A DNA stretch of 64,000 nucleotides from assembly GCA_027886185.1 (NCBI GenBank), contig WOAB01000837.1:496001-560000 (forward strand). The letters run 5' to 3'. Source of the DNA: Rheum nobile (lineage: Eukaryota > Streptophyta > Magnoliopsida > Caryophyllales > Polygonaceae). Numbering within the stretch: the first letter of the stretch is position 1; the number at the start of each line of letters is the position of its first letter. This document shows positions 11,556-22,270 of the stretch, piece after piece. The position numbers were made by a program, and so were the translations under genes. Below the pieces are notes generated by a model. It did no database searches. It was not told where the DNA came from and saw nothing but the letters and a program-made list of their open reading frames with translations.

Positions 11556-12893
11556 CTGGCTAATCGGAAAGGGAAAGGGGTAGTTGAAGGAGGATCACCA
11601 CTGGATCTGGAGAATTTTCCTCCATTACAGGGAGACGCTACTCCGAAAGGGGGGAAATCGACAACGCCTACACAATCCAGAATCACTAATTCTACAGGGA
11701 ATGAGATCTTTGGCTCAGTTCAAAGAGATAGTATGGTAGTTGATGAGAGTGAATCGATGAAGCAGAAGTCCAAATCTGAAGCACTGGTGAGTAATTCCTT
11801 TGCTTCGATTATTTCAGGAAAGAGAGTTGTTATTGAGAGCACAAAGTTGGAACATGTTGAGGGGATCTCGAAGGACATCTATGAGTTTACGAAGGAGGAT
11901 GTTGCTCAGCAAGAAACATCCTGGAAAGCAACTTTGATTGGGATTGTTATTGGAGGCCAAATTTCGTATAATGCATTCTCTGTGTTTGTGAAAGCTAACT
12001 GGAAGGTTCAGAGACCCACTATTCACTTGAAAGAGAATGGTATATGGGTGATTAAGTTTGAGTCGATGGAGGATAAGCAGTGGGTGATGGATAATGGTCC
12101 ATGGATGTTTGGTGGATCCAAACCAATGATTTTCAAGGAATGGGAACCAAGAATGAAAATTGACTGGACATGTTTTACATTTGTGTTGGCCTGGGTGATT
12201 TTGCCTGATATTGATCCCATATTTCACTCTAAACATATGCTTAGCAGAATAGGTAGTATGATTGGCATTCCAATTTGTATGGATAAGGTCACAAGCCAGC
12301 ATGACAAAATTTCCTATGCAAGAATTCCGATAGAGGTCACAGTACATGAAACTCAAAGGCATGAGGTGATTCTGAAGGGCTATGATGGCAAGATATACAA
12401 ACAGAAAGTTGAGTTTGAGTGGCTCCCTTAGGTCTGTTACAAATGCAAGGTGTTTGGTCATGTTTTGGAAGATTGTAGTGGAAGGCAGGAAGCTATGATC
12501 AGGAAAGGGAATGGTAATAGAGAAGGGAAGCAGAAATGGATACCAAAGAAGAATCAGGGAAAGGTATCTAAGGGAGTAGTTAGTAAGAAAGAAGCCTCTA
12601 AAAACCATAACATACATGCTGAGAGCAAGCAAAATGTCGAGGGAGGAGTGATGGTTGCTGGTAGTAATGGTTCAACTTCTGTGGGACAGGAGGCTCAAAA
12701 TCTACAGTGGAAGGAGGTTGGAAGTAGAAGGAATAGATCTGAGTCACTTGATGATAGGAAGAGTGGTGGATTATAGACAAGCAATGTTGGTAAGACTGCA
12801 CAACAGGAGCTCATCAAGACAGGGAATCAATTTGCTTTGCTCAGTAAAGAGGATAAGGGTGGTAGCAGCTCTGCTGATTTTGCCAATGGATAG
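11556..12893 (+). pseudogene. L1-type LINE, ORF1 (5'-truncated, broken)
   Basis: First ORF of a plant L1-type LINE, an RNA-binding protein needed for retrotransposition. The frame is open from the insertion edge with no start codon, then has ATG at 11733. A DUF4283-type domain (about 11880-12420; GIWVIKFESMEDKQWV, NGPWMFGG) is followed by a CCHC knuckle, CYKCKVFGHVLEDC, at 12435-12476. TAG stops at 12429-12431 and 12774-12776 break the frame. The natural-looking end, TAG at 12891-12893, overlaps the ORF2 start. The 5' edge has the candidate 6-bp target repeat agcgtt (11550-11555, again at 33808-33813). Confidence 0.82.
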
Positions 12894-14027
12894 GATCAAA
12901 TTATGTGCTTGGAACTCTAGGGGATGCAATGGAGTTCGAAAAATAAAGATGGTTAATAAATATGTTAGAAAAATGTGTATTTCTATTATGGCAATATTAG
13001 AATAAAAAATAGAGAATAGTAATAAAGGGATGATTTCTCAAAAGCTATTACCTAGATGGCCTTATATTACAAATAGTACTAATGATGCTAAGGGGAGAAT
13101 ATGGTTAAGCTGGAATCCTCTGAAACTACAACTAAAAGTGTTGGAGATTGATAAACAGTTGATTCACTATAAGGTGGCAGTTTGTGGATTGGCTGTGAAG
13201 TGTATGGTGACTTTCATCTATGCAGATAATGATAGAAATCAGAGGATATATCTTTGGCAAAAACTGGGAGATATTTTCAGGGGAAATATGTTACCATGGG
13301 CTGTCATGGGAGATTTCAATTGTGTATGTGATGCATCTGAGAGGGTGTCAATGCATAGTTTGCCTGAGTCCAGTTATGAAGAACTGAATGATGTATTGAG
13401 GCTATGTGAGCTTACTGACTTGGAGTATGCTGGTGTGCAATTCACATGGGACAATCAAAGAATGGGGGATGAGAGAGTGGCTTGTAAATTAGACAGAGTT
13501 TTGGTGAATGAATGTTGGACACTGCATATAGGAATGTCTACTGTTGTGTTTGATGCACCTGATGAATCAGACCACTCTCCAGGGATATTGCATATTGAGA
13601 CTGCTAGAGTTGTGAGGAAAATCCCCTTCAGGTTTAAGAATTACTGGACAATGGATGTGGACTATGCTGAGTGTGTAGCAGCAGCTTGGAGTTTGAGAGT
13701 GAATGGTACTCCTCAGTACAGACTGGTTGAAAATTTGAAGAATGTAAAGGCTAAATTTAAAGCTTGGAGTAAAACAAAGTATTCTGATCTGGAAGGGATT
13801 GTTGTTCATAGTGAAAATCTTTTTGAGTCTTGTTTTAGATAGCTGCAAATGGACTATATTTGTGAGGAGAAACAAGTAGATGTGAAGGAGGCTAGAGAGA
13901 ATATGATGATGAGAAGAAAGCAAAGAGATGATATGTTGGAACAAAAAGCTAAAGTGGACTGGATCAAGTTAGGGGAAGAAACTTCATCACTCTTTTATAA
14001 AAGTATGAAGGCCAGAGGCACTATAAA
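12886..14027 (+). pseudogene. L1-type LINE, ORF2 endonuclease part
   Basis: ORF2 starts at ATG 12886 and overlaps the ORF1 stop (ATGGATAG). It encodes the APE-type endonuclease: LCAWNSRGCNG near the N-terminus, GDFNCV (about 13310), FTWDN, KLDRVLVN, and the catalytic SDHSP near 13570. TAA at 13003-13005 and TAG at 13840-13842 break it. The coding sequence is cut in mid-codon context by element B at 14027 and resumes at 31409 in the reverse transcriptase. Confidence 0.88.
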
Positions 14028-16389
14028 TGTAATACCACTCATTTTAGTAAAGAGTATTTTGGTAATTTTCCAAACTCTCGTACTGTAGTCGGATTATTTT
14101 CAGAGGAGTTCAGATTTTCTGTAAAATCCTTGATCTCCGTAATAATTCCTTGAGTGGTATAAAATACATTCGATGTATTTTCGGGACTTAAAATATTTGT
14201 TTGGATACAAACATATAATTTTCGGGGTTAAAAACCCATACCAAAACCAATTCCCCATAACATTTGCACGCCTGCCACGAATACTCCCCAACGTGGCATC
14301 CATGCACTGAAGGGGGGGAGGTCGACCGCCTCTTCATGGGGCTATAAATGGAGCCGATCTAGAGGGTGATGGGCACCCAACTCTCTTCTTGCTTTTCCAT
14401 CTTCCTTCTGATCAAGTAACCGCCGGCAAGCACAACCAACTGCCGCCACCACCTTCTTTCCCTGGTTCGGATCGTGATGAACTGGAGCGAGCTGCTGTGT
14501 GGTGCCGCTGTTCGTGGGTGCTGCTGCTGCTCCTCCCTGGTGACAAGGCGAGCCACCGATGAGGCGCCGCGAGTCGAAGCTGTCCGATGCAGCTGCTGCG
14601 TCCTTCTGCCTTTGCCGGAGCTGGTGCGTTCCACCACTATTGCCGCCGTTGTTGCTGCGCTGCTGGTGCTGCTCCTCCGGCGACGAGGAGCCCGAATCGG
14701 CGGCGAGAAGACGGAGCTGCGTTGGGCTGCGTTGTGCTCCATTGTTGAGCTGCTACTGTTGTTGTTTACGGGAGGAAGGAGATGAAGGAGGGGGGGCTCA
14801 CTTAATTAGCAGCTTCCTTGTTGGGCCGAGAAACCCATTAGGCTTTCAGTCCAAGTTTAACCCGAAATCAATCGAGCGTTATAACGTTAATTGCGGGATC
14901 GCGTGTGGACCCGTAATCCTGCTAGAGCTATCTGAAGTATAGGCCATATCCCTGGAAAGGATATCATCAATAGTCGTCTCGTCTAGATTCATCGCCGAAT
15001 CTACTTAAGGCAAGTGGCGGTTCGCTCTTGCTTATCATTCCATATTTATATTAATTATCAATTGTTTAATTGTTAATTAATTTGGGATGAATATTGTTTT
15101 CGTCTGGGAACAGTTTTGATAACTGTATGTGATTTAAAAAGGAATATTATAATAGGTTGTATATACTGCTAGAAACAATGCTATTATATATATATATGAT
15201 TGAAATACAGATATTATAATAGGTTGTATATATTGCTAGAAACAACGCTATTATATCTGTTATTTGCCTCGATGGCATTGATGTGGATTATTGCTCATAT
15301 GTTTTAACTGTTTAGTTAGAACGAGTATTTCCTACTATGTACCTTGCGAGGTCTAGTGGTTTCTTTATAACTGGTGCTAGGAGGATTTTTCCCTAGTATC
15401 CTTCGGTCATGACCTTACCCTTACTCAGGGTATGATGTGCACACAGCTGGTGCCGACACTTGGGATTTTATTCCCTTCGATATATGTCTCTCGCGATGAG
15501 AGGATATATTTAAAAGCTTATAACGTGAATGTACGTTTTGGAATTAAATAAGATAAGTGTCGTTATACACATAATTAATTAACATTGGGCGAGAAGTACA
15601 ACGTGGAAACTCGTCTGGGCTTGGATTAGAGTAAGTCCACCCTCCGAATCTGAATTCGCATTATGCGGTGAGGTTGGTCGTGGACCCAAATAGTCAAGTC
15701 GCTTTTAAACTCTTGTATGAACTTATAATGTTCCCAAATATTGTCATACATCAGATAAGACTCAATTCGTTGGAGTCTTCTCTTGGTTTATTTCAGTAAG
15801 ACTCAATCTTCCAGAGTCTTCTCTTGATCATTCTGTTTGATATATTTCTGTAGAAGTATTGAGGTTTACTATCGTCATCGGCTTTCATTCGAGAAGCGAT
15901 GGGTTTAACCTAATACGACTAGTTAGAACCTTTATGTTTTACCATTGCATAGTCTTTCATTAGACTAACCAATCGGTTAATTTCCACTGCATGGTTGGCT
16001 GGTGTCATCTGTCTCATACGGTACATCAGATAAACTGCCGATCTATGAAGGCTAGAAACGACGATGAAGGCAGATGGAATTTTGAAGAGTTTATCAAGGT
16101 TGAGATCCTTGGCGGGTGATCGTTTCGATCAAGACCCTTGTGTCATTTATTTCTAAAGACTTTCGCTGTATTAAACATGTCTTATGTTAAGACTACTCTG
16201 TATTTCTGTTGTTTTTGGATTATGGATGTAACTCCAAGACTTTGATTTAATACGAAATGTTATGATATTTCGTATTATAAATGTTGTTTTATGTTTTATA
16301 TAAACTAGTTAAGCATTGGGTGGCTTCAGATGTGGAATCTGAGGTCACTGGCGGTGATACCTTTCAATGAGATATTTAGGGGTGTTACA
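14028..16389 (+). mobile_element. Element B 5' LTR
   Basis: Starts tgtaataccactc and ends ggggtgttaca. A TATA-like ctataaatgg is at 14342, followed by a GC-rich stretch (14400-14780) and the conserved hairpin at 15010-15031. A 60-odd-base unit ending aacaa(t/c)gctattat is present twice (15140-15255). Open frames within 14359-14942 are LTR sequence repeated in the 3' copy. Confidence 0.93.
15010..15031 (+). repeat. Conserved LTR hairpin (representative copy)
   Basis: The 22-base motif can fold as gcaag/cttgc (5 bp) around gcg/cgc (3 bp) with loop gtt. It occurs once in every Tekay-type LTR here: 886-907, 4247-4268 (gcg is gtg, still pairable by G-U), 15010-15031, 23253-23274 (inner stem mutated), 25183-25204, 29611-29632, and inverted at 38738-38759. 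It sits at the switch from the GC-rich to the AT-rich part of the LTR, just before an AATTATCAATT-like stretch. Its position suggests an RNA element near R/U5, for instance dimerisation or packaging, but no function is shown. Confidence 0.6.
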
Positions 16390-16392
16390 GAT

Positions 16393-16410
16393 TTAGTATC
16401 AGAGCCAGGT
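16393..16410 (+). promoter_or_regulatory. Primer binding site of element B
   Basis: ttagtatcagagccaggt follows the LTR end after three bases. It matches the complement of the initiator methionine tRNA 3' end (tggtatcagagccaggt) except at one or two positions near its start. Confidence 0.82.
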
Positions 16411-16611
16411 TTTTAAAAACGGGTTGGGATTTCATAAACCATTTACTCGTTTTGAACTGAAAAATATTTTCGAAGGATTTGAATTTCCAAATAAAAATTT
16501 TCGCTTGAAAAAAAAAATTATGCCGTTCTAGTCGTGCCTTCTCTTTAGTCTGATATAGTAAGTTCGCTTCTATATCTAGAAAGACTAACTCTCTTCTCGC
16601 CGCCCGTAGAT

Positions 16612-17604
16612 ATGGGTGCATTCTGTTCTCTTCAAAGGAACTCGGAAGAAGCCGAGGTGGCTCCGCCATCTCTAGTGAGGCTTGAGTTCCCGGTTCCCCT
16701 GCTATGCTTTGAGGTCGGGGAACCCAGTAGTCCACCTGAGGAGGTGAAGACCGTACTCCTTGAGTCGGTAGTGTTAGTGTCCGATAATACCGAGGTTCCT
16801 ATGGCAGAGCCCGAGAAGGAGCCGAGGGAGGACACTGAGGATGAAGGGGAGCCGTCAGAGTACGCAAGAGGGTACTACGACGACGACTTCATGGTCGAGT
16901 CAATTCCCGAAGAGGATCCCGAGGAGGACCTCGAGGAGCAAGGCTATGAGTCCAATGGCCTAGAACACTTGTTGGTGGACTGTGAGGACCCAGGGGTGCA
17001 GTTCGTTCCCCCTAGTCCGGAGTTGCCACCTGAGCGGGAGTATTCACCATTGTCTCCTGCCACTTGGGAGGCGATTAGTGCTGAAGCGCATCGCTAGGTG
17101 GATGAGACGGTTGAACGTGCTCGTTTGAGGGCAAGGCCATGGGAGTCGATGGGTACACCAGTTGTAGTCCCGACTCAACAGACCAGGCCAAGACCCCAAT
17201 TGCAGGAGGGACGACTGGAGGAGTGGTCAAATGCCCTAAACGACATGGAGGAGAGGACCTTCGAGACTGAGGTCGATCTCACTCGAATGATTGGGGACGT
17301 CCATGAACTCCAAGAGTACATCCGCCAAGCAAGATTGCTACTCGATCCTTTGTATGAGGTGAATAGGGCAGACTTCCAACCAGGATTTCTGGAGGAGTTT
17401 TGCTACCCATCGGGATCTGATAAGATTGGTCAAAGTGTTCCCGCGCCTAGGGTAAGGCCGAGGGCACCAGGACCAAGGGATGAGCCGTGTGCTCCAGGGC
17501 CGAGCAGGGAGAGAAGTCCATCGCCGGATTCCGATGGTAAACCCTGTTCGAAGAAGCCTTGTATGAGAAGTTTGCCTTACAGGAAACGTTTCAGGGCGCC
17601 ATGA
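16612..17604 (+). pseudogene. Element B accessory ORF1 (one in-frame TAG)
   Basis: A reading frame of 331 codons with a single TAG at 17095-17097. The first 161 residues are strongly acidic and end in PLSPATWEA plus seven residues before the stop. The next 168 residues hold helix-like charged segments, the motif FQPGFLEEFC, then a Pro/Arg/Ser tail. It is homologous to ORF1 of element A, which has TAG at the same aligned residue. It lies upstream of gag with its own ATG. Function is unknown; a readthrough product is one option, independent decay another. Confidence 0.65.
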
Positions 17605-17691
17605 TAAGGGCCAATGTTGACTTTAGTAGTTCCTTTGTAGTATTTCAGTGTTCGTTTTGTTAAGAACTGTAGTCTCTGAGCAATTTTGTCT

Positions 17692-18616
17692 TGTCGCTCG
17701 GGAGATTCCCATTCGAGGAGCCAAATATCCATGTACCCCGAGAAGATGCGGTCAAGAATAGAGGCGACTATGGCCGAGCACTGAAGGCCATAAGCTCTAT
17801 GAGGCCTGACTGTTATGATGGGAAATGAGAGCCAGTCAGAGTGACATATTGGTTCTCGCACATGGAGCGATTGTTCCGCAATGTTAAGTGCACTGAAGCT
17901 GAGAAGGTGCACATTGCTTCCCTTCAGCTGAATGAGGTAGCTAGTGAGTGGTGGGAAGGTACCGGCCTAGCTGATCACCCTGGTTTGAATTTGGGGATGT
18001 TCAAAGCCAAATGATTGATCGTTTCTTCTCCCGAGCTATGAGGGAAGAAAAACATAAGGAGTTCCTCTATCCGAAGACGGATGGATTGAAAGTGACTGAG
18101 CTTGCGGCCAAGTTCAATCATCTGCTATAATATGTTGGGCCGCAGGTGTCCAGTGATGAGCAAAAGATCTGGCATTTCCATGAGTGGATGAATCCAGACA
18201 TTAACCCACTGATGGTGCGCCATGGATGCTCTACTTTGGAGCAGTATGTAGACGCTGCCTACAAATTAGAGGTGACTCTGGAGGAGTCAATAAAGAAGCG
18301 TAATCGCCAGAGGTCAATGTAGAACTAGCCTCAGGCGAGTGGATTTAAGCATCCCGCGCCACCGTCTAATTTTGCCAAGTCTAGCAGAGCAAAAACGGAT
18401 ATGACTCATGGAGGGTCTATGCAGCAATCAGGTCAAGGCAAGAATCTGATCCAGTGCTATAACTGTGGTATACCCGGGCATAAGAGTAATGCGTGTCCAA
18501 AGGAGAAGAAGACATGCTTTGGCTATGGAAAAGAAGGGCACGTGCAGAAGTTCTGTCCGCAGGGAAGGCAGAAAGGAGCTGAGTCACAGCAAGGGTCTGT
18601 TAGTCAGAACAATTGA
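17692..18616 (+). pseudogene. Element B gag (N-terminally deleted, broken)
   Basis: Aligns with element A gag from RALKAI onward; the N-terminal part of gag seen in A (6325-6640) is missing. Visible are EKVHIASLQL, ASEWWEG and EQYVDAAYKLEVTLEES. The first zinc knuckle CYNCGIPGHKSNAC is intact. The second reads CFGYGKEGHVQKFC, so its second cysteine is Tyr. Stops include TGA near 17827, TAA near 18127 and two TAG near 18320, plus frameshifts near 18010. TGA at 18614-18616 separates gag from an otherwise continuous protease frame. Confidence 0.85.
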
Positions 18617-19241
18617 CCCAGGTTTAAACCAGTGGAAGCTCCTAGTCCTTCGATGCAGAAAACTGCACAGAACAAGGGGAAAGCCCCAGCTGCTTCTAGA
18701 GGTCAAGGTCAACGCCTTTACGAGATGCGTGAGGCTGATGGACCTAATGCTCCAATTGCTCAAGGTACTCTATACCTTCATTCTACTTCTGTGTGTATGC
18801 TGTTTGATTCGGGTGCTACCCATTCTTTCATTTCGGAAAGTTGTGTTAGTAAGTTAGGTTTAGTATGCAACGAGGTTTGTGAACCTTTCGTTGTGAATCT
18901 TCCCAATGGTGAACGATTGGTTGGAACTAAGCATCTGTCAGAATTTTCGATTACCATTCAGGGTAAGAAGTTTGAAGCAGATTTGATCTGTATAGCCATG
19001 GCTCCATACGACATTATTCTCGGTATGGATTGGCTGACGCGTCATGGGGCGGTAATCGATTTTAGCTCAAGGACTGTGACGGTGTCATCTGGGGGCCAAT
19101 ATGTATACAAATTCAAGGGTCATAATGACGCTGATAACTGAAAGCTTATCAATGCGATGGCTGCGTTTAAGCTACTTCGACAAGGTTGTGTCGGGTACCT
19201 GTGCTATCTGGATAAGCCCAATATAGATGAGCCTTTAATTC
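18617..19241 (+). pseudogene. Element B protease
   Basis: Aspartic protease with the active site DSGATHSFIS (near 18808) and the flap-side motif AMAPYDIILGMDWLTRHGAV. The frame is open over 18632-19141 and shares the gag frame. It ends at TGA 19139-19141, where element A reads a longer frame toward RT. The protease domain itself looks intact, but the polyprotein around it is not. Confidence 0.88.
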
Positions 19242-20257
19242 TTGATGTTCCGGTTATTTGTGAGTTTCCGGATGTCTTTCCGAAAGAAACTTCCTGGATT
19301 ACCCCCGAATCGTGACGTGGAGTTTACTATTGATCTCGAGCCTGGTACTGCGCCGATCTCTAAGGCACCGTATCGGATGGCTCCTGCCGAGATGCAAGAG
19401 TTGAAGAACCAACTCGAGGATCTTCTTGAGAAGGGCTATATAAGGCCGAGCGCATCACCTTGGGGCGCTCTGGTCTTGTTCGTCAAGAAGAAGGATGGAT
19501 CATTTCGACTTTGTATCGACTATCGAGAGTTGAATAAAGTCACGATCAAGAATAAATATCCGTTGCCGAGGATTGATGATTTATTGGACCAACTGCAGGG
19601 AGCAAAAGTCTTTTCCAAAATCGATCTGAGGTCTGGTTACCATCAGCTCAGGATTCGTGAGGAAGATATTCCGAGGACTGTGTTCCGGACGAGATATGGT
19701 CACTACGAGTTCGTAGTCATGCCATTTGGACTTACTAATGCTCCAACAGTCTTCATGGATCTGATGCATCGATGTTCCACCAATACTTGGATAAGTTCGT
19801 AGTGGTCTTCATCAACGACATTTTGATTTATTCCCCGAGCGTGGAAGCTCACGAGAAACATCTTCGGATTACCTTGTCAGTCCTTAGACAAAATCAGTTG
19901 TACGTAAAGTTGTCTAAGTGTGATTTCTGGATCAAGGAAGTGGCTTTCTTAGGCCATGTGATCAATGAGAATGGGGTTATGGTTGATCCCCAGAAGATTG
20001 AAGTGGTAGCCAATTGGAAGCGGCCTCAGAATGTGAAGGAGGTGCGCAGTTTTCTAGGACTCATTGGGTATTACAGACGGTTCATGGAGAGATTTTCTAA
20101 TATCGCTCTACCTATGACCGGTTTGCTCCGCAAAGTCCACAAGAATTTTGTCTGGGATGACAAGTGCGAGACCAGTTTTCAGAAGCTGAAGCAGTGTCTG
20201 ACCTCCGCACCAGTGTCTGACCTTCGCACCAGTGTTAGCGCTACCGGAAGGAAATGA
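19242..20257 (+). pseudogene. Element B reverse transcriptase (catalytic Asp lost)
   Basis: Ty3/gypsy RT in two overlapping frames (19242-19802 and 19772-20257), with a frameshift near 19770. Motifs are SPWGALVLFVKKKDGSFR, LCIDYRELNK, DLRSGYHQL and MPFGLTNAP. The catalytic box reads VFINDILIYSP near 19810: Asn replaces the first Asp of FIDD, which should abolish polymerase activity. A 19-bp tandem duplication (gtgtctgacc(t/c)...cacca, about 20194-20231) shifts the frame just before RNase H. Confidence 0.9.
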
Positions 20258-22165
20258 TGGTTATGTGGTCTATAGTGATGTTTCGAAGAGTGGTTTGGGA
20301 TATGTGTTGATGCAAAGAGGCAAGGTTATTGCATACGCATCTAGACAATTGAAAACCTACGAAGCAAACTATCCGACGCATGATCTGGAATTAGCAGCTG
20401 TAGTTTTTGCGCTGAAGATTTGGAGACACTATCTCTATGGTGTGAGATGCCAAGTCTTCACCGATCATAAGAGTCTCAAATACGTGTTCACTCAGAAGGA
20501 GCTGAATATGAGACAACGTCGCTGGTTAGAGCTAATCAAAGACTACGACATCGAGTTGTTGTATCATCCGGGCAAGGCTAATATAGTAGCTGATGCATCG
20601 AGCCGGAAGATGCCGCACGAGACTATAGTGGCTCTACTTATTGCTCAGACCAAGCTGAACCAAGGGTTGTGCGAGATTGAAGTCTTGTACGATCAACATC
20701 GAGGATACTTGAGTATGCTTGAGATTCAAGCTACGCTACTTGATCAAATCAGGGAGAAGCAGGTTGATGATGTAGTCTTGGTAAAGCTAAGCAGTGAAGT
20801 GATGGACGGGAAAGCTCCCGGTTTTGTGATTCAGGAAGATGGATCACTCTGGTTTCAGGACCGGATTTGTGTGCCTGACGTTGATGGTCTTCGCCAGTTG
20901 GTGATGAAGGAGGCCCATTCGTCAGCTTATTCTATACATCCAGGCTCTAGCAAGATGTACAAGGACCTCAGAAGGAAATTCTGGTGGCCCAACATGAAAT
21001 GGGATGTAACAGAGTTTGTGGCGAAATGCTTGACTTGTCAGAAAGTCAAGATAGAACACCGCAGACCAGGTGGTGAGTTGCTACCTCTTCCAGTACCAGA
21101 ATGGAAATGGGAGGATATTGCTATGGATTTCATCACAAGGCTGCCAAAGACTCAAAGTCAAAAGGATGCTATATGGGTTATCATTGACAGGCTCACAAAG
21201 AGTGCTCACTTCGTGGCTATCAAGTCAACATGGGGAACCCAGAAGCTATCAGAAGTGTTCCTACACGAGATTATCCGTTTGCATGGTACTCCAAAGACCA
21301 TTGTATCGGATCGTGATGGCCGATTCATGTCAAGATTCTGGAAAGAATTACACAAGGCCATAGGAACCGAGTTGGGGTTCAGTACTGCATTTCATCCTCA
21401 GACGGATGGACAGTCTGAGAGGACCATCCAGACCTTGGAAGATATGCTAAGAGCTTGTGTACTCGATCGTCCGACTAGCTGGGAGAACATCCTGAGTCTG
21501 ATTGAGTTCACATACAACAATAGTTGGCATGCTACCATTAAGATGGCTCCATTCGAGGCTCTGTATGATCGAAGGTGCAGATCTCCGATTTGTTGGGATG
21601 AGAATGCCGACAAGGTTCTGCTCGGACCAGAGTTAGTCGAAAGGACTGCCTCGGACATTGCTTTGATAAGACAGAGGATGTTGACAGCTCAGAGTCGACA
21701 AAAGTCTTATGCAGATCTGAAGCGCAGGAAAGTCGAGTTTGAGGTTGGTGACAAGGTATTTGTCAGGGTGTCGCCATCCAAGGGTGTGTTTAGATTCGGT
21801 AAGCGTGGGAAGCTTAACCCTCGCTACGTGGGACCATTTGAGATCCTTGACAGAGTGGGGTCTCTAGCGTATCGTTTGGCATTACCGCCATCGGCACATC
21901 CAGTGCATAACGTGTTCTACGTATCCTTGTTGAGGAAGTACGTGCCAGATGAGTCTCATATGATGAGTTATGAAGACATTGAGATTCAGGCAAATGGTAC
22001 CTACGAGGAGATACCGGCGCATATTCTCGAGCGCCATGAGAAGCAGTTACGAAACATTGGTACGGATTTTGTGGTCCAAGTCAGGAACTGAAGAGGTTAC
22101 TTGGGAAACCTGGGAGACTGAGGAGATATGCTTAGACGCTTTCCCGAGCTGTTTTCGGCCTAGTT
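20232..22165 (+). pseudogene. Element B RNase H, integrase and chromodomain
   Basis: A 619-codon open stretch (20232-22091), the longest in the window. RNase H: VVYSDVSKSGLG, FTDHKSLKYVFTQ. Integrase: HHCC domain (HSSAYSIHPG to CLTCQK), core with AMDFITRLP, IVSDRDGRFMS and TDGQSERTIQTLE, so the D, D and E residues are all visible. It ends in a chromodomain-like region (YEEIPAHILERHEK) cut by a frameshift near 22070; the rest (ILWSKSGTEEVTWE) is readable in the next frame to about 22165. Integrase may have kept its function longer than RT. Confidence 0.9.
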
Positions 22166-22184
22166 TCGCGGTCGAAACCTTTTT

Positions 22185-22270
22185 AAGGGGGTAGTGTTGT
22201 AACACCTCGCTTTTTTTTTGGTTTATTCGGCCAAGTTTCGGGGTCGAAACTTCTTTTAAGGGGGAGATGA
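22185..22270 (+). promoter_or_regulatory. Duplicated polypurine tract of element B
   Basis: Two successive copies of the pol-end and polypurine block: aagggggtagtgt at about 22186, then, after a short LTR-start-like tgtaacacctcgc and a T run, a second gtttcggggtcgaaac and aagggggagatga before the true LTR start at 22271. Elements A and C carry one copy. It looks like a template jump or an aborted plus-strand start. Confidence 0.65.

Noticed and set aside
11814..12632. 272-codon open frame on the minus strand
   Set aside because: Antisense of LINE ORF1, which has a clear DUF4283 and zinc knuckle on the plus strand.
14359..14942. Overlapping open frames up to 127 codons in GC-rich sequence
   Set aside because: They lie in the element B LTR, recur in shifted form at 22632-23081, and consist of low-complexity Leu/Ala/Arg-type sequence.
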